Assembly: GCA_024402095.1 (NCBI GenBank)
Contig: JAKSJU010000002.1
Coordinates: 1-64,000, forward strand
DNA: 64,000 nucleotides
From: Bacteroidales bacterium
GTDB taxonomy: Bacteria > Bacteroidota > Bacteroidia > Bacteroidales > UBA932
Direction: 5' to 3'
Part shown: positions 25,489 through 35,607 of the stretch, in pieces
Layout of the letters: every line of letters begins with the position of its first letter
Numbering within the stretch: position 1 is the first letter of the stretch
Translations under genes and position numbers: made by a program
The notes under the pieces: generated by a model
The model's database searches: none
What the model was told of the DNA's origin: nothing
Seen by the model: only the letters and a program-made list of their open reading frames with translations

Positions 25489-25496
25489 CAAAAATA
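25489..25496 (-). promoter_or_regulatory. -7 box for amidase gene
   Basis: Minus-strand TATTTTTG, 10 bases before the amidase ATG. It is interlocked with the opposing lptD box, so polymerase can occupy only one at a time. Confidence 0.4.
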
Positions 25497-25511
25497 CGAA
25501 ATAATTTGCAT

Positions 25512-28223
25512 TTGAGGACTCTGAAATACGTATTTGCCGTTGTGGCCGTGTTATTGGCTTCAACTTGCATTGTTTCCGCCCAGAACGGAAGGCAAGGCAG
25601 GGGTGGCAAGCGTGTTTTCGGTGGTGTGGTCGAAAAGACCAAGCCTGCTCCTCCGGATTCCCTTCAGATGGCAAGGCTTGATTCCATCAGAGTAGCCGAT
25701 TCCCTGTTCCGAGCAGATTCTGCGGAACTCATGCAATACAGTTCCCTCGAACGTCCGGCTTTTTCTACGGCAAAGGACTCCATAGTCGAGAAATTCTCCA
25801 ACGGTGACCGCCTTATATATTATTATGGAGATGTCTCTGTTACTTATGACGACGTTACCCTCACTGCTGCATACATGGAGTATGACATGAATACCGGAGA
25901 GGTGTTCGCCAGAGGTGTCCTTGACACTGCCACAGGGGTCTGGAACGGCAAACCTGTGATGAAACAGGGCGGCAAGGAATATACAATGGATGAAGTCCGG
26001 TACAATTTCGATTCCCGAAAAGCCAGGATTACCAATATGACCACCACCGACGATCAGGGAATCATACATGGTCAGAATATCAAGATGATGCCGGACAATT
26101 CCATAAACATCACTCATGGCCAGTATACGGTCTGCGATGCCGAGGAGCCTCATTATTACCTGAAACTGTCATCGGCAAAAGTATCCCAGAAGCCTAACAA
26201 GAAGACGGTGTTCGGCCCTGCGCATCTGGTTGTGGAAGGCGTGGACCTGCCACTTTTCCTACCTTTCGGCTTTATTCCGGAAAGGCCTCAGCGAGCCACC
26301 GGATTCCTGATGCCATCCTTCGGAGAAGAGACGGCCAGAGGTTTCTATATAAGGGATGCCGGTATGTATTTCGTCCTTGGTGACCATTTCGACATTTCCG
26401 CTACGGGAAGCTACTATACGCTTGGCTCATGGTCTGTCGATATCAATTCCAGATATAAGGTAAATTACAAGTTCGGAGGAAATTTCGGACTCACCTATTC
26501 TGTCGACAGGACGGGAGAAAAGGGCAGTCAGGATTTCATGGAAAGCACAAACTTCTCAGTCAAGTGGTCGCATTCGCAGGATTCCAAGGCTCATCCGGGT
26601 TCGTCCTTCAGCGCTTCAGTCAATTTCTCCAGTCCTTCCAACAGCCGCTATAACTCCAGAAGTGTTACTGAGGCATTGCAGAACCAGGCTAGTTCTTCAA
26701 TTTCATATTCTAGAAACTGGAACGGCAAGTTCAATCTTTCTATAAATGCTCTGCACAGCCAGAATTCAAGGGATTCCTCCTATGCTTTCACTCTGCCGAA
26801 CGTTACGTTCTCCATGAGCACCATATACCCTTTCAAGCAGAAGAACAGGGTCGGCAAGGAGAAATTCTACGAGAAGATTTCATTCGGATATAACACTACG
26901 CTGCAGAACAAGATCAACTTCAAGGCGTCCGAATTCAAGAATATGAATCTGATGGACAGGCTCCAGAACGGTATGACCCATAATTTCAGCATTGGCCTGC
27001 CGGCTTTCACCCTGTTCAAATACATCAATGTCTCCCCTTCTGTCAGCTACGGTATGAACTGGTTCTTCCGTAAGACTGAATACGAGTATAATCCGGAGAC
27101 AGACAATGTGGAAGCTGTAAAGGGAAGCCAGTTCGGTCATTTCGGTGTCACACAGACATATTCCGGTTCTCTTGCAATGAGCACAAGAATATATGGTACC
27201 TTCAATTTCGGCAAAAGAGGGAAACTGCAGGCGCTGCGCCACGTGATATCACCTTCTATGTCTTTCTCTTTCAGTCCTGAGAAAGGTACTTTCGCCAACG
27301 GATACAGGACCCTGCAATACACTGATGTCCACGGTACAGACAAGGAATATCAGTATAATATCTATTCCGGGCAGTTGTACTCCGCACCTGGGAAAGGTCA
27401 GTCCGCGACTGCATCCCTGTCGATAGGAAACAATCTCGAGGCCAAAGTAAGGGATTATGCGGACACAACCGGAAACGGAACAAAGAAGGTCAAGCTCATC
27501 GACCAGCTCAACATCAACACGGGATATAATTTCCTTGCGGACTCAATGAGGATGAACACCATCAGCATGAGCATGTCCACAAACCTGTTCGAGAAGGTCA
27601 ATATCAGTATGAGCGCCAATTTCGACCCTTATGCCGTGAATGACAAAGGAAGCAGGTACAGTCATTTTGCCATCATGGAGGGACAGGGCCTCGCCCGTCT
27701 TACAAATGCTTCCGCTTCAGCTTCATATTCAATAAGCGGCAAGGGTACGATCAAGGGAAACGACGGATCCGGCACTCCGGGCAATGTAGCATCGTATTAT
27801 CAGAGAATCTACACGCATCCTGTTACGGGTGAATATATTCCTGGAGGATGGCTGTACTATACCAATCCGAATGTCCCTTGGTCAGTCAATTTCAATTATT
27901 CAATCAGTTACAGCCGCGCATATCAGTCTGAGAACGGTATCCTGACCAAGAAACACAATGTTACCCAGACACTTGGCGTGTCCGGAAATGTCAAGCTGAC
28001 TCCGAGACTTTCACTTCAGGCCACCTCAGGCTTCGATTTCCAGGCTATGCAGCTGAGTACCACGCAGGTGAGCGCCACGTATGATCTGCACTGCTTCACT
28101 GTTTCAGTTTCGTGGGTCCCTACGGGAAAATGGCAGTCTTACAGCTTCCTGATACGTGCGAATGCCGCGGCGCTTGCGGATCTTCTCAGATTCAAGAAGA
28201 GCAGCAGTTTCTGGGATAATTGA
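25512..28223 (+). CDS. lptD: LptD-like outer-membrane LPS assembly protein
   Basis: Probably the Bacteroidota LptD that inserts lipopolysaccharide into the outer leaflet. An N-terminal signal (ending VSAQ) is followed by an OstA/LptA-like beta-jellyroll region (VEKFSNGDRLIYYYGDVSVTYDD..), then a conserved PLFLPFGFIPERPQRATGFLMPSFGEE stretch and a ~550-residue beta-barrel with alternating aromatic strands. There is no ATG in frame before the signal peptide. TTG at 25512, or 6 bases earlier, is the likely start, giving about 903 residues. It is divergent from an envelope amidase. Confidence 0.83.
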   Translation: MRTLKYVFAVVAVLLASTCIVSAQNGRQGRGGKRVFGGVVEKTKPAPPDSLQMARLDSIRVADSLFRADSAELMQYSSLERPAFSTAKDSIVEKFSNGDRLIYYYGDVSVTYDDVTLTAAYMEYDMNTGEVFARGVLDTATGVWNGKPVMKQGGKEYTMDEVRYNFDSRKARITNMTTTDDQGIIHGQNIKMMPDNSINITHGQYTVCDAEEPHYYLKLSSAKVSQKPNKKTVFGPAHLVVEGVDLPLFLPFGFIPERPQRATGFLMPSFGEETARGFYIRDAGMYFVLGDHFDISATGSYYTLGSWSVDINSRYKVNYKFGGNFGLTYSVDRTGEKGSQDFMESTNFSVKWSHSQDSKAHPGSSFSASVNFSSPSNSRYNSRSVTEALQNQASSSISYSRNWNGKFNLSINALHSQNSRDSSYAFTLPNVTFSMSTIYPFKQKNRVGKEKFYEKISFGYNTTLQNKINFKASEFKNMNLMDRLQNGMTHNFSIGLPAFTLFKYINVSPSVSYGMNWFFRKTEYEYNPETDNVEAVKGSQFGHFGVTQTYSGSLAMSTRIYGTFNFGKRGKLQALRHVISPSMSFSFSPEKGTFANGYRTLQYTDVHGTDKEYQYNIYSGQLYSAPGKGQSATASLSIGNNLEAKVRDYADTTGNGTKKVKLIDQLNINTGYNFLADSMRMNTISMSMSTNLFEKVNISMSANFDPYAVNDKGSRYSHFAIMEGQGLARLTNASASASYSISGKGTIKGNDGSGTPGNVASYYQRIYTHPVTGEYIPGGWLYYTNPNVPWSVNFNYSISYSRAYQSENGILTKKHNVTQTLGVSGNVKLTPRLSLQATSGFDFQAMQLSTTQVSATYDLHCFTVSVSWVPTGKWQSYSFLIRANAAALADLLRFKKSSSFWDN

Positions 28224-28234
28224 TAATATTTGCA

Positions 28235-28242
28235 TATATTTG
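28235..28242 (+). promoter_or_regulatory. -7 box for rho
   Basis: TATATTTG, an exact match, is 53 bases before the rho ATG, giving a leader of about 45 bases that contains a hairpin. Confidence 0.5.
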
Positions 28243-28258
28243 TACCGCAAATCGTGCA

Positions 28259-28274
28259 GGGATAGTTCTATCCC
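28259..28274 (+). promoter_or_regulatory. hairpin in rho leader
   Basis: GGGATA (28259-28264) and TATCCC (28269-28274) form a perfect 6-base stem with a GTTC loop in the predicted rho 5' leader. It may affect translation or stability; rho genes often control themselves through their leaders, though by other means in the studied cases. Confidence 0.35.
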
Positions 28275-28295
28275 CACATAAATTCTTTTAAATAT

Positions 28296-29960
28296 ATGCC
28301 ACATAGCTTATTCGAGCTCAGTCAGATGAGTAGAGAGCAGCTCGAAAAAATCGCAAAAGAACATTCAGTCAAGGGAGTAAAAAGACTTGACGAGGAGCAT
28401 CTCGCGTATGCAATCATTGATGCTGAAGCAATAGAGGCTTCTACCAGCCCGGCTCCGGAAAAACCACGCAGAGGTCGTCCTCGTAAGGAAAAGACTGTGG
28501 AAGCCAAGGTTTCTGAACCAGCTACTCCTACAGCAACTGCTCCTACGGAGGTAAAGAAGGAGGAAGCTCCTAAGGAATTTGAAAAGCCTGAAAAGGATGA
28601 GAAGCAGCCCCGCCAGAGGAGGCAGAGGCAGCAGAAGGCAAAGAATCAGTCTCAGGACGCTGTTGCAGTCAAGCCTGAAGAAAAGCCGGTGCAGCCTGTC
28701 AGGGAGCAGCCTAAAGAAAAAGAGCAGAAGGAACAGAAACAGCAGAAGCAGCCGCGCCAGCCACAACAGCAGCCACAGCCTCAGAAGCCTAAGGCTCCAG
28801 AGTATGAAGGGACCGTGGAAGCCACGGGAGTACTTGAAATCATGCCTGACGGCTATGGATTCCTGCGCAGTTCGGATTACAATTATCTGAACTCTCCTGA
28901 CGACATATATGTATCCCAGGGACAGATCAAGGCAAATGCCCTCAAATCCGGTGATACTATAATAGGTGAGATCCGTCCTCCTCGTGAAGGAGACAAGTAC
29001 TTCCCTCTCGTGAGGATAAAATATGTCAACGGACGTACTCCTGAGTTTATCAGGGACCGTGTTCCTTTTGACTTCCTTACTCCGCTCTTCCCGGACGAAA
29101 AGTTCAATCTCCTGGGTCACGGGCACGAGAAGGATCCTTCCTGCCGTATCGTGGACATGTTCTCCCCTATCGGAAAAGGCCAGAGAGGACTTATCGTCGC
29201 ACAGCCGAAGACAGGTAAGACCATGCTTCTGAAGAGCATAGCCAATGCCATTTCCGACAATCATCCTGAAGTTTACGAAATAGTGCTCCTAATCGATGAG
29301 CGCCCGGAGGAGGTCACCGATATGCAGCGCAGCGTTCGTGCGGAGGTCGTAGCCTCTACCTTTGACGAACCGGCAGAGAGACACGTTAAAGTGGCGAACA
29401 TGGTTCTTGAAAAGGCACGCAGACTGGTTGAGTGCGGTCACGACGTTGTAATCCTACTGGATTCAATAACCAGACTCGCTCGAGCTTACAATACAGTTCA
29501 GCCTGCTTCCGGAAAGATTCTTACCGGTGGTGTCGATGCGAATGCACTTCAGAAACCAAAGAGGTTCTTCGGTGCAGCCAGAAATATTGAAGGAGGCGGT
29601 TCTCTGACAATACTTGCCACTGCACTTACCGAGACCGGTTCCAAGATGGATGACGTGATCTTCGAGGAGTTCAAGGGAACCGGAAACATGGAGCTCCAGC
29701 TTGACCGAACCCTTGCGAACAGACGTATCTTCCCTGCTGTCAATGTCGTTCTGTCAGGTACCAGAAGGGATGACCTTCTCTATGACAAGTCTGTGGGACA
29801 GAGGATATGGATACTCCGCAAGCTCCTTGCTGACATGAACCCTACTGAGGCCATGAATTTCATGCTTCAGCTTATGGATGAATACAAGACAAATCAGGAC
29901 CTTCTTGACAATATGAGCAAGGTAAGTCCTCGTGAAGCCAAGTATTACGATACATTCTGA
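28296..29960 (+). CDS. rho: transcription termination factor Rho
   Basis: Hexameric RNA helicase that ends transcription. The 554-residue protein is longer than E. coli Rho (419) because, as is typical of Bacteroidota, a Lys/Glu/Pro/Gln-rich segment (about residues 45-165) is inserted after the N-terminal [15 protein letters not shown] helix. The RNA-binding cold-shock-like domain ([20 protein letters not shown]) and the ATPase core with [31 protein letters not shown] and [12 protein letters not shown] follow. The P-loop reads QPKTGKT rather than PPKAGKT. Two genes follow almost without gaps. Confidence 0.97.
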   Translation: MPHSLFELSQMSREQLEKIAKEHSVKGVKRLDEEHLAYAIIDAEAIEASTSPAPEKPRRGRPRKEKTVEAKVSEPATPTATAPTEVKKEEAPKEFEKPEKDEKQPRQRRQRQQKAKNQSQDAVAVKPEEKPVQPVREQPKEKEQKEQKQQKQPRQPQQQPQPQKPKAPEYEGTVEATGVLEIMPDGYGFLRSSDYNYLNSPDDIYVSQGQIKANALKSGDTIIGEIRPPREGDKYFPLVRIKYVNGRTPEFIRDRVPFDFLTPLFPDEKFNLLGHGHEKDPSCRIVDMFSPIGKGQRGLIVAQPKTGKTMLLKSIANAISDNHPEVYEIVLLIDERPEEVTDMQRSVRAEVVASTFDEPAERHVKVANMVLEKARRLVECGHDVVILLDSITRLARAYNTVQPASGKILTGGVDANALQKPKRFFGAARNIEGGGSLTILATALTETGSKMDDVIFEEFKGTGNMELQLDRTLANRRIFPAVNVVLSGTRRDDLLYDKSVGQRIWILRKLLADMNPTEAMNFMLQLMDEYKTNQDLLDNMSKVSPREAKYYDTF

Positions 29961-29961
29961 C

Positions 29962-31455
29962 ATGGAATCACATAACGATTACCGTACCTATTCAGGCCGC
30001 AGCACATACTGCAGGTCTTTGTGCTTCCTTCTTGGAAAAGCTGCCAGGGATGTTTTCCCCGGATGCCGTGTGACAATGCGCAGACCTATCTCAAAGGGCT
30101 ATCTGTGCAATCTGACCAAACCTGATGGAGGAACCACGACAGAGGACGACGTTCGTCTTGTCAGCGGGAGGATGGATGAACTCATCCGTGCGGACCTTCC
30201 GTTCGTTTCCCGCGAAGAGCCTAGGGAAAAGGTAATCGAAGTGTTCAGAGAGATCGGATACAGCGACAAGGTTAAGCTTTTCGAGACAAGCAGGGACAAG
30301 ACTATTGTATATCATACACTGGACGGCACTCCGGACTACTATTATGACACTCTCCTTCCTTCTACAGGCTGTATTTTCCTGTACAAGCTGGAACCGTACA
30401 AGGGTGGCATGCTCTTGAGAATACCGGACAGACACAACCCTGACACACTCGCACCATTCTACGAGCAGCCTAAGACCTATGAAGTGTTCACAGAGCACAA
30501 CAGGTGGAATCAGATTATGGGCCTCGAGACTGTCGGTGACGTCAATCTGGCATGTGCCAGAGGAGAAGCCAGCGACCTGATACAGGTTGCAGAGGCGCTT
30601 CAGGAAAAGAAGATTGTGCAGATTGCGGAAGAGATAGACCGCAGAATAAGGGAATGCGAATTGAAGATTGTCCTTATCACCGGTCCTACGAGCAGTGGAA
30701 AGACGACTTTCTGCAAGAGGCTCTGTGTCCAGCTCAAGGCCTGCGGGATTCATCCGATCTCATTCTCTACGGACGATTATTTTGTCAACAGGCTCGAAAC
30801 CCCAAGACTGCCTGACGGGAGCTTTGATTTCGACAATTTTGAAACCGTTGACCACAGATATCTTGAATCTGACGTGCTGAAGCTTCTTCAGGGTGAGACA
30901 GTCGATGTGCCTGAATACAATTTCGTTACCGGACTGAGAGAGTTCAACGGCAAGAAACTAAGTCTTTGCAAGGGCTCCGTGCTGTTGATAGAAGGAATAC
31001 ATGCATTGAACCCCGAGCTGATACCACATGTCGACAAGTCAGTGCAGTATAAGATTTTTATCAATACCATCACTTCCATTGCCCTTGATGACCACAACTG
31101 CATCCCGACCAGCGACAACAGGCTTCTCAGACGTATCGTGAGGGATTATCTCAAAGGGGCATTCAGCGCTCAGGCCACAATTCAGAACTGGCCTAACGTA
31201 AGACGCAGTGAAGTAAAGTGGATATATCCTTACCAGGAGAATGCGGACATCCTTTTCAACTCTTCATATCTGGTCGAATTCGCTGTTTTAAGGCGCATAG
31301 CGGAGAAGATACTCGCTACTGTACCTTCTGATAGTCCTGAGTCCGGAGAGGCTGTCAGGCTGCTTAAATTCCTTCATCATTTCTCCCCTGTTTCCGACAG
31401 GGAGATTCCTGCCACTTCACTTCTTAGGGGTTTTATCGGAGGAAGCAATCTGTAA
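29962..31455 (+). CDS. nucleoside (uridine-like) kinase with N-terminal SAD-like domain
   Basis: Probably phosphorylates uridine or another nucleoside. The 497 residues start at MESHNDYRTYSG, one base after the rho stop. Residues 1-200 resemble the second additional domain of threonyl/alanyl-tRNA synthetases (LLGKAARDVFPG, PISKGYLCNL). The C-terminal half is a P-loop kinase of the uridine kinase/phosphoribulokinase family, with GPTSSGKTTF, FSTDDYFVNR, DFDNFETVD and VLLIEGIHALNP. This two-part layout is common in Bacteroidota and Firmicutes 'nucleoside kinases'. The TGS domain seen before SAD in some relatives is missing. Confidence 0.87.
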   Translation: MESHNDYRTYSGRSTYCRSLCFLLGKAARDVFPGCRVTMRRPISKGYLCNLTKPDGGTTTEDDVRLVSGRMDELIRADLPFVSREEPREKVIEVFREIGYSDKVKLFETSRDKTIVYHTLDGTPDYYYDTLLPSTGCIFLYKLEPYKGGMLLRIPDRHNPDTLAPFYEQPKTYEVFTEHNRWNQIMGLETVGDVNLACARGEASDLIQVAEALQEKKIVQIAEEIDRRIRECELKIVLITGPTSSGKTTFCKRLCVQLKACGIHPISFSTDDYFVNRLETPRLPDGSFDFDNFETVDHRYLESDVLKLLQGETVDVPEYNFVTGLREFNGKKLSLCKGSVLLIEGIHALNPELIPHVDKSVQYKIFINTITSIALDDHNCIPTSDNRLLRRIVRDYLKGAFSAQATIQNWPNVRRSEVKWIYPYQENADILFNSSYLVEFAVLRRIAEKILATVPSDSPESGEAVRLLKFLHHFSPVSDREIPATSLLRGFIGGSNL

Positions 31456-32153
31456 TGAAGTACCTTGTAAATGAATCCACGGACCCGTATTTCAATATGG
31501 CGTTCGATGAATGGTGTCTCGAAAACATAGACATTGGCGAGCCTGTCTTCTATCTTTGGAAGAACAGGCCGTCTGTTATAATAGGACTCAATCAGAATGC
31601 GTCTCAGGAGGTGAATCTCGATTATCTCCGTCAGAATGGTATCACACTTGCCCGACGGGTGACCGGAGGCGGTGCCGTCTATCACGACCTGCAGAATCTG
31701 AACTATTCTATTATAGGAAGGGAAGCGTGTCCGGAGATATTTGCCGAGGCGCTGAGGAAGCTCGGAATAGATGCCGAACTCACGGGCAGAAATGATATAT
31801 TCGTCGGTGGAAAGAAGGTTTCCGGCTATGCCAAGCGCATCTGGAAGGACAGGGTGCTGATACACGGTACGCTGATGTATGACGTCGATATAGATGTTCT
31901 TACCAAGGCGCTTACGACGCCGGTCAGCAAACTGGCCATGAAAGGGGTAGCATCTGTCAGGAGCCGGGTTACAAATCTCAAGGAGATGCTTCCGCAGTTC
32001 AAGGACATAGACGAGGTCAAGGCGGCGCTGCATGTCATTCTTTCTGACGGTGATTCACAGCTTGTGCTTAATGAAAAAAAGCTCGCGGAAATCCGCGAAC
32101 TGTCCGATGCCAAATTTTCTACCGAGGCCTGGCTTTTCAGAGAGCCGAAATAG
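31455..32153 (+). CDS. lplA: lipoate-protein ligase A family protein
   Basis: Attaches free lipoate to 2-oxoacid dehydrogenases and the glycine cleavage H protein. The 232-residue protein carries NRPSVIIGLNQNASQEVN, the signature RRVTGGGAVYHDLQNLNYS (residues 67-85) and the lysine-bearing SGYAKR motif with HGTLMYD. It lacks most of the C-terminal accessory domain of E. coli LplA, so it may act with a partner or as an octanoyl/lipoyl transferase. Its ATG shares one base with the kinase stop (TAATG). Its 3' end overlaps lpdA, another lipoyl-system gene, by 17 bases on the opposite strand. Confidence 0.9.
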   Translation: MKYLVNESTDPYFNMAFDEWCLENIDIGEPVFYLWKNRPSVIIGLNQNASQEVNLDYLRQNGITLARRVTGGGAVYHDLQNLNYSIIGREACPEIFAEALRKLGIDAELTGRNDIFVGGKKVSGYAKRIWKDRVLIHGTLMYDVDIDVLTKALTTPVSKLAMKGVASVRSRVTNLKEMLPQFKDIDEVKAALHVILSDGDSQLVLNEKKLAEIRELSDAKFSTEAWLFREPK

Positions 32154-33492
32154 TCTCTTTGATTATTTCCGATACAGTAGGATGCGGGAATACGACCTTT
32201 TCAAGCGTACTGACATCCATTCCGGACTGTATTGCCACGCATATACCCTGAATGATTTCCGAACATGGGTTTCCTACCATCTGGGCACCGACAATCCTGT
32301 CAGTTTCCGAGTCCACCACACACTTGCACAGGCCGAAGAATCCTTCGTTCTCTGCTACGAACCTGCCTGAAAAGGCCATAGGAAGCTTTGCCGCCTTGAC
32401 TTTGATCCCTTTTGCCTCAGCATCCTTTTCAGTAAGTCCAACGCAGGCGACTTCAGGGTTTGTATACACGACTGAAGGGATTGAAGAGTATGTCATTTCA
32501 TCATTAATGCCGCAGATGTCGTTGACGGCCACTTCTCCTTCACGGCTTGCAGCATGAGCCAGCTGGCAGAAGCCTGTGACGTCACCGGCTGCATATACAT
32601 TCGGTACATTCGTGCGCATGTGACTGTCGACCTTGATTCCTCTCTCTACTGCAACTCCGACCTTCTCCAGTCCGAAACCGCTTACGTTTGCCCTGCGTCC
32701 GACACTGAGAAGAATCTTTTCACCTTCCACGCTGCATTCGTTCCCTTCGCTGTCCGTATAATTCACCGTGTTTCCGCAGAGAGAAGTCACTTTGCAGCCC
32801 AATTTGAACTCCACTCCCCTTTTCGCATAGATATCCTGAACCATTCCGCTGATTTCTTCGTCAATCGGTCCGAGGATTTTAGGGAGCATCTCCAGCACAG
32901 TCACTTTGGTGCCTATGCTGTTGAAGAAGCTTGCAAACTCCGTCCCGATAACACCTCCGCCGATGATCACAAGACTTTCCGGCCTGGAATCAAGCGAGAG
33001 AATCTCCCTGTTAGTCAGCACTATCCCCTGGCTCATATCCAGTCCTGGGATAGGCGGCACGCTCGCTTCCGATCCGGTGCAGATGAGCAGATTGGTCGCT
33101 GCATATTCATTTCCTTCGCATGAAATTACTATATCGGCTCCATCCCGTCTTTCTATGCAAGCTGAGCCTTTTATCACTTCAACCCCTGCGTTCTTCATCT
33201 TGAGGCGAACTCCGCCGACGAGTTTCTTCACCACCTTCTTCTTGCGTGACATTACTTCCTCGAAAGAAAGCGCCGGGTTCTCCACGCTCACTCCGTATTT
33301 ATCCCCGTGACGGGCATAATCATATATCTTTGCGCTGTACAGCAGCGTCTTCGTAGGGATGCAGCCTTCGTTCAGGCATACTCCCCCGAGTTCGTTCTTC
33401 TCGAACAGAATAACAGAAAGTCCCTTGCCTGCAGCCTTTTCAGCGGCTACATACCCGCCCGGACCTCCACCAAGTATCGCCAGATCATACAT
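32137..33492 (-). CDS. lpdA: dihydrolipoyl dehydrogenase
   Basis: Reoxidises dihydrolipoamide in 2-oxoacid dehydrogenase or glycine cleavage complexes using FAD and NAD+. The 451-residue protein has the FAD fingerprint AILGGGPGGYVAA, the redox disulfide CLNEGC (Cys39/Cys44), the NAD-binding VIIGGGVIGTEFASFF and AAGDVTGFCQLAHAA. The C-terminal VFPHPTVSE carries the active-site His-Glu pair. Length is normal. It runs convergently into lplA, with overlapping 3' ends, so the two lipoyl genes sit tail to tail. Confidence 0.95.
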   Translation of the reverse strand: MYDLAILGGGPGGYVAAEKAAGKGLSVILFEKNELGGVCLNEGCIPTKTLLYSAKIYDYARHGDKYGVSVENPALSFEEVMSRKKKVVKKLVGGVRLKMKNAGVEVIKGSACIERRDGADIVISCEGNEYAATNLLICTGSEASVPPIPGLDMSQGIVLTNREILSLDSRPESLVIIGGGVIGTEFASFFNSIGTKVTVLEMLPKILGPIDEEISGMVQDIYAKRGVEFKLGCKVTSLCGNTVNYTDSEGNECSVEGEKILLSVGRRANVSGFGLEKVGVAVERGIKVDSHMRTNVPNVYAAGDVTGFCQLAHAASREGEVAVNDICGINDEMTYSSIPSVVYTNPEVACVGLTEKDAEAKGIKVKAAKLPMAFSGRFVAENEGFFGLCKCVVDSETDRIVGAQMVGNPCSEIIQGICVAIQSGMDVSTLEKVVFPHPTVSEIIKETISAL

Positions 33493-33534
33493 TACATAAA
33501 AAGATTTATTACCTCTAATTTAGGATAAAATAAT

Positions 33535-33542
33535 TACTTTTG
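33535..33542 (+). promoter_or_regulatory. -7 box for upp-mnmE
   Basis: TACTTTTG matches TAnnTTTG and lies 25 bases before the upp ATG at 33568. Confidence 0.5.
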
Positions 33543-33567
33543 TATTGTTTTCACTAAAACTTTGACA

Positions 33568-34197
33568 ATGGCACAGCTTTTCATCATCAATCATCCTCTT
33601 GTCCAGCACAAACTGGGTATTATGAGGCAGAAAGAGACATCCACCCAGGATTTCAGACGTCTGCTCAAGGAAATAGCCCTTCTTATGGGATATGAAGTCA
33701 CAAAGGACCTCCCTGTCGAGAATTATGAGATAGAAACTCCTATCTGTAAGACTACTGCCCAGAGAATAGGCGAAAAGAAAATGACAATAGTTCCGATACT
33801 CCGTGCGGGGCTTGGCCTCGTTGACGGATTGATGGAACTTATCCCCGGTGCAAAGGTAGGCCATATCGGCCTGTACCGTGATGAAAAGACACACAAGCCT
33901 GTTCCGTATTACTGCAAACTTCCAAAGGACATAGACCAGAGAACAGTTCTTGTTACCGATCCTATGCTTGCTACGGGAGGCAGTGCCTGTGATGCAATTG
34001 ACCTTCTAAAGCAGCGCGGCTGCAAGCATATCAGGCTGATGTGCCTTGTAGCAGCTCCGGAAGGGGTTAGGAAGGTGCAGGAGACTCATCCTGACGTGAA
34101 GATATACGTGGCCGCCCTTGACCAGTGTCTCAACGAGAACGCATATATCGTTCCGGGACTCGGTGATGCCGGCGACAGAATCTTCGGAACGAAGTAA
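33568..34197 (+). CDS. upp: uracil phosphoribosyltransferase
   Basis: Salvages uracil to UMP with PRPP. I start at ATG 33568 ([17 protein letters not shown]); a TTG two codons upstream is less likely. The 209-residue protein shows [21 protein letters not shown], the PRPP loop [16 protein letters not shown] and the uracil-binding [16 protein letters not shown] near the C-terminus. The mnmE start shares one base with its stop (TAATG), so the two are coupled. Confidence 0.95.
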   Translation: MAQLFIINHPLVQHKLGIMRQKETSTQDFRRLLKEIALLMGYEVTKDLPVENYEIETPICKTTAQRIGEKKMTIVPILRAGLGLVDGLMELIPGAKVGHIGLYRDEKTHKPVPYYCKLPKDIDQRTVLVTDPMLATGGSACDAIDLLKQRGCKHIRLMCLVAAPEGVRKVQETHPDVKIYVAALDQCLNENAYIVPGLGDAGDRIFGTK

Positions 34198-35582
34198 TGA
34201 TACATTTTGAAGATACCGTCTGCGCCCCTGCAACGTCTGCTGCGGGGGCGATAAGTGTAATCAGGGTCAGCGGCCCCGACACTTTCCGCATCACGGACAG
34301 ACTGGTATCCTTTGTGTCCGGTGACACAGCAACTTCCAAGGGATATACTCTCAAATATGGCAGGATTTTCAATGACCCTGCACATTCGGAGGAACTCGAT
34401 GAAGTGCTAGTGTCCGTATTCAGGGCCCCGCACTCATATACGGGTGAAGATTCTGTCGAGATCAGTTGCCATGCTTCCGGATATATTGTTAAATCCATAC
34501 TTGAAGCATTTGTTTCCGCAGGTGCCAGAATGGCGGAGCCGGGTGAATTCACCAGACGTGCCTTTGTCAACGGAAAACTTGATCTGGCACAGGCTGAAGC
34601 AGTCGCAGATCTATTAGCTGCAGGTTCCAGAACCGCTCACAGGATAGCCATCAATCATCTTAAAGGCGAATATTCTGACGCCCTCCGCAGCCTTCGCGAC
34701 AAACTTCTAGAACTCACTGCACTGATGGAACTGGAGCTGGATTTCAGTGAAGAAGACGTGGAATTCGCAGACCGCTCTAAACTCCGCACAATCCTGGACG
34801 ATTCTCTTGGCCATATCAGGCGGTTGTCTGCGTCATTCCGAGACGGAAATGCACTTAGAAACGGTATCCCGGTTGCGATCGTCGGTGCGGTGAACAGCGG
34901 CAAGAGCACTCTTCTGAATGCCCTGGTCGGTGATGAAAGAGCAATCGTATCAGATATCCCGGGGACTACCAGGGATACTGTGGAAGAAACAATGACAATC
35001 GACGGCCTTCTCTACAGGTTCATCGATACTGCAGGACTCCGGGAAACAGATGACAAAGTCGAGCAGATCGGCATCAGGCGCTCATTGGACAAACTTTCCG
35101 CAGCTGACATAGTTATTGCCGTGCTTGACGGCTGCGCTGACTCTTCGGAGAATTCCAGGTCCCTGTCCGATATTCAGGCCAGGACTGCAGGCCACCAGAC
35201 CCTTATCGCTGTTACCAACAAAATCGACATATCTCCTGCAATAGAAGGAACCCTGGGCATTTCCGCAATCTCCGGAGCAGGCACTGAAGAACTCAAAAAA
35301 CTAATCTCGGAGTCCCAGGCACGAAGATTTACGCTTGAAGACACCGTTGTCACGAGTGCTCGTCACTACGAGGCTCTTGTTCGTGCGTCAGAGTCACTTG
35401 AACGTGTCCGCACCGGACTTGATTCCGGGACACCTTCGGACCTCGTCGCCGAAGATCTCCGCTCAGCAATCAACGAACTCAACGGAATATTCGGAGACTC
35501 CGGCTCATTCAGCACCTCCTTCGCCATCGACTTTCAGGCCATCACCGACCTCATCTTCAGCCGATTCTGCATCGGGAAGTGA
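34197..35582 (+). CDS. mnmE: tRNA uridine-5-carboxymethylaminomethyl modification GTPase
   Basis: Works with MnmG to modify the wobble uridine of several tRNAs. It has 461 residues: an N-terminal folate-binding domain (AGAISVIRVSGPDTF, MAEPGEFTRRAFVNGKLDLAQAEAVADL), an internal G domain with GAVNSGKSTLLN, DIPGTTRDTVEE, DTAGLRETDD and TNKID, and a C-terminal helical domain ending FSRFCIGK with the catalytic Cys. All expected motifs are present. It is followed 25 bases later by a lipoprotein gene. Confidence 0.97.
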   Translation: MIHFEDTVCAPATSAAGAISVIRVSGPDTFRITDRLVSFVSGDTATSKGYTLKYGRIFNDPAHSEELDEVLVSVFRAPHSYTGEDSVEISCHASGYIVKSILEAFVSAGARMAEPGEFTRRAFVNGKLDLAQAEAVADLLAAGSRTAHRIAINHLKGEYSDALRSLRDKLLELTALMELELDFSEEDVEFADRSKLRTILDDSLGHIRRLSASFRDGNALRNGIPVAIVGAVNSGKSTLLNALVGDERAIVSDIPGTTRDTVEETMTIDGLLYRFIDTAGLRETDDKVEQIGIRRSLDKLSAADIVIAVLDGCADSSENSRSLSDIQARTAGHQTLIAVTNKIDISPAIEGTLGISAISGAGTEELKKLISESQARRFTLEDTVVTSARHYEALVRASESLERVRTGLDSGTPSDLVAEDLRSAINELNGIFGDSGSFSTSFAIDFQAITDLIFSRFCIGK

Positions 35583-35607
35583 ACTATTTGATATTCAATG
35601 ATTTACT

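Noticed and set aside
28365..29264. 299-codon frame antisense to rho
   Set aside because: It mirrors the low-complexity Lys/Gln-rich insertion of Rho (poly-Leu/Arg in antisense) and shows no independent signal.
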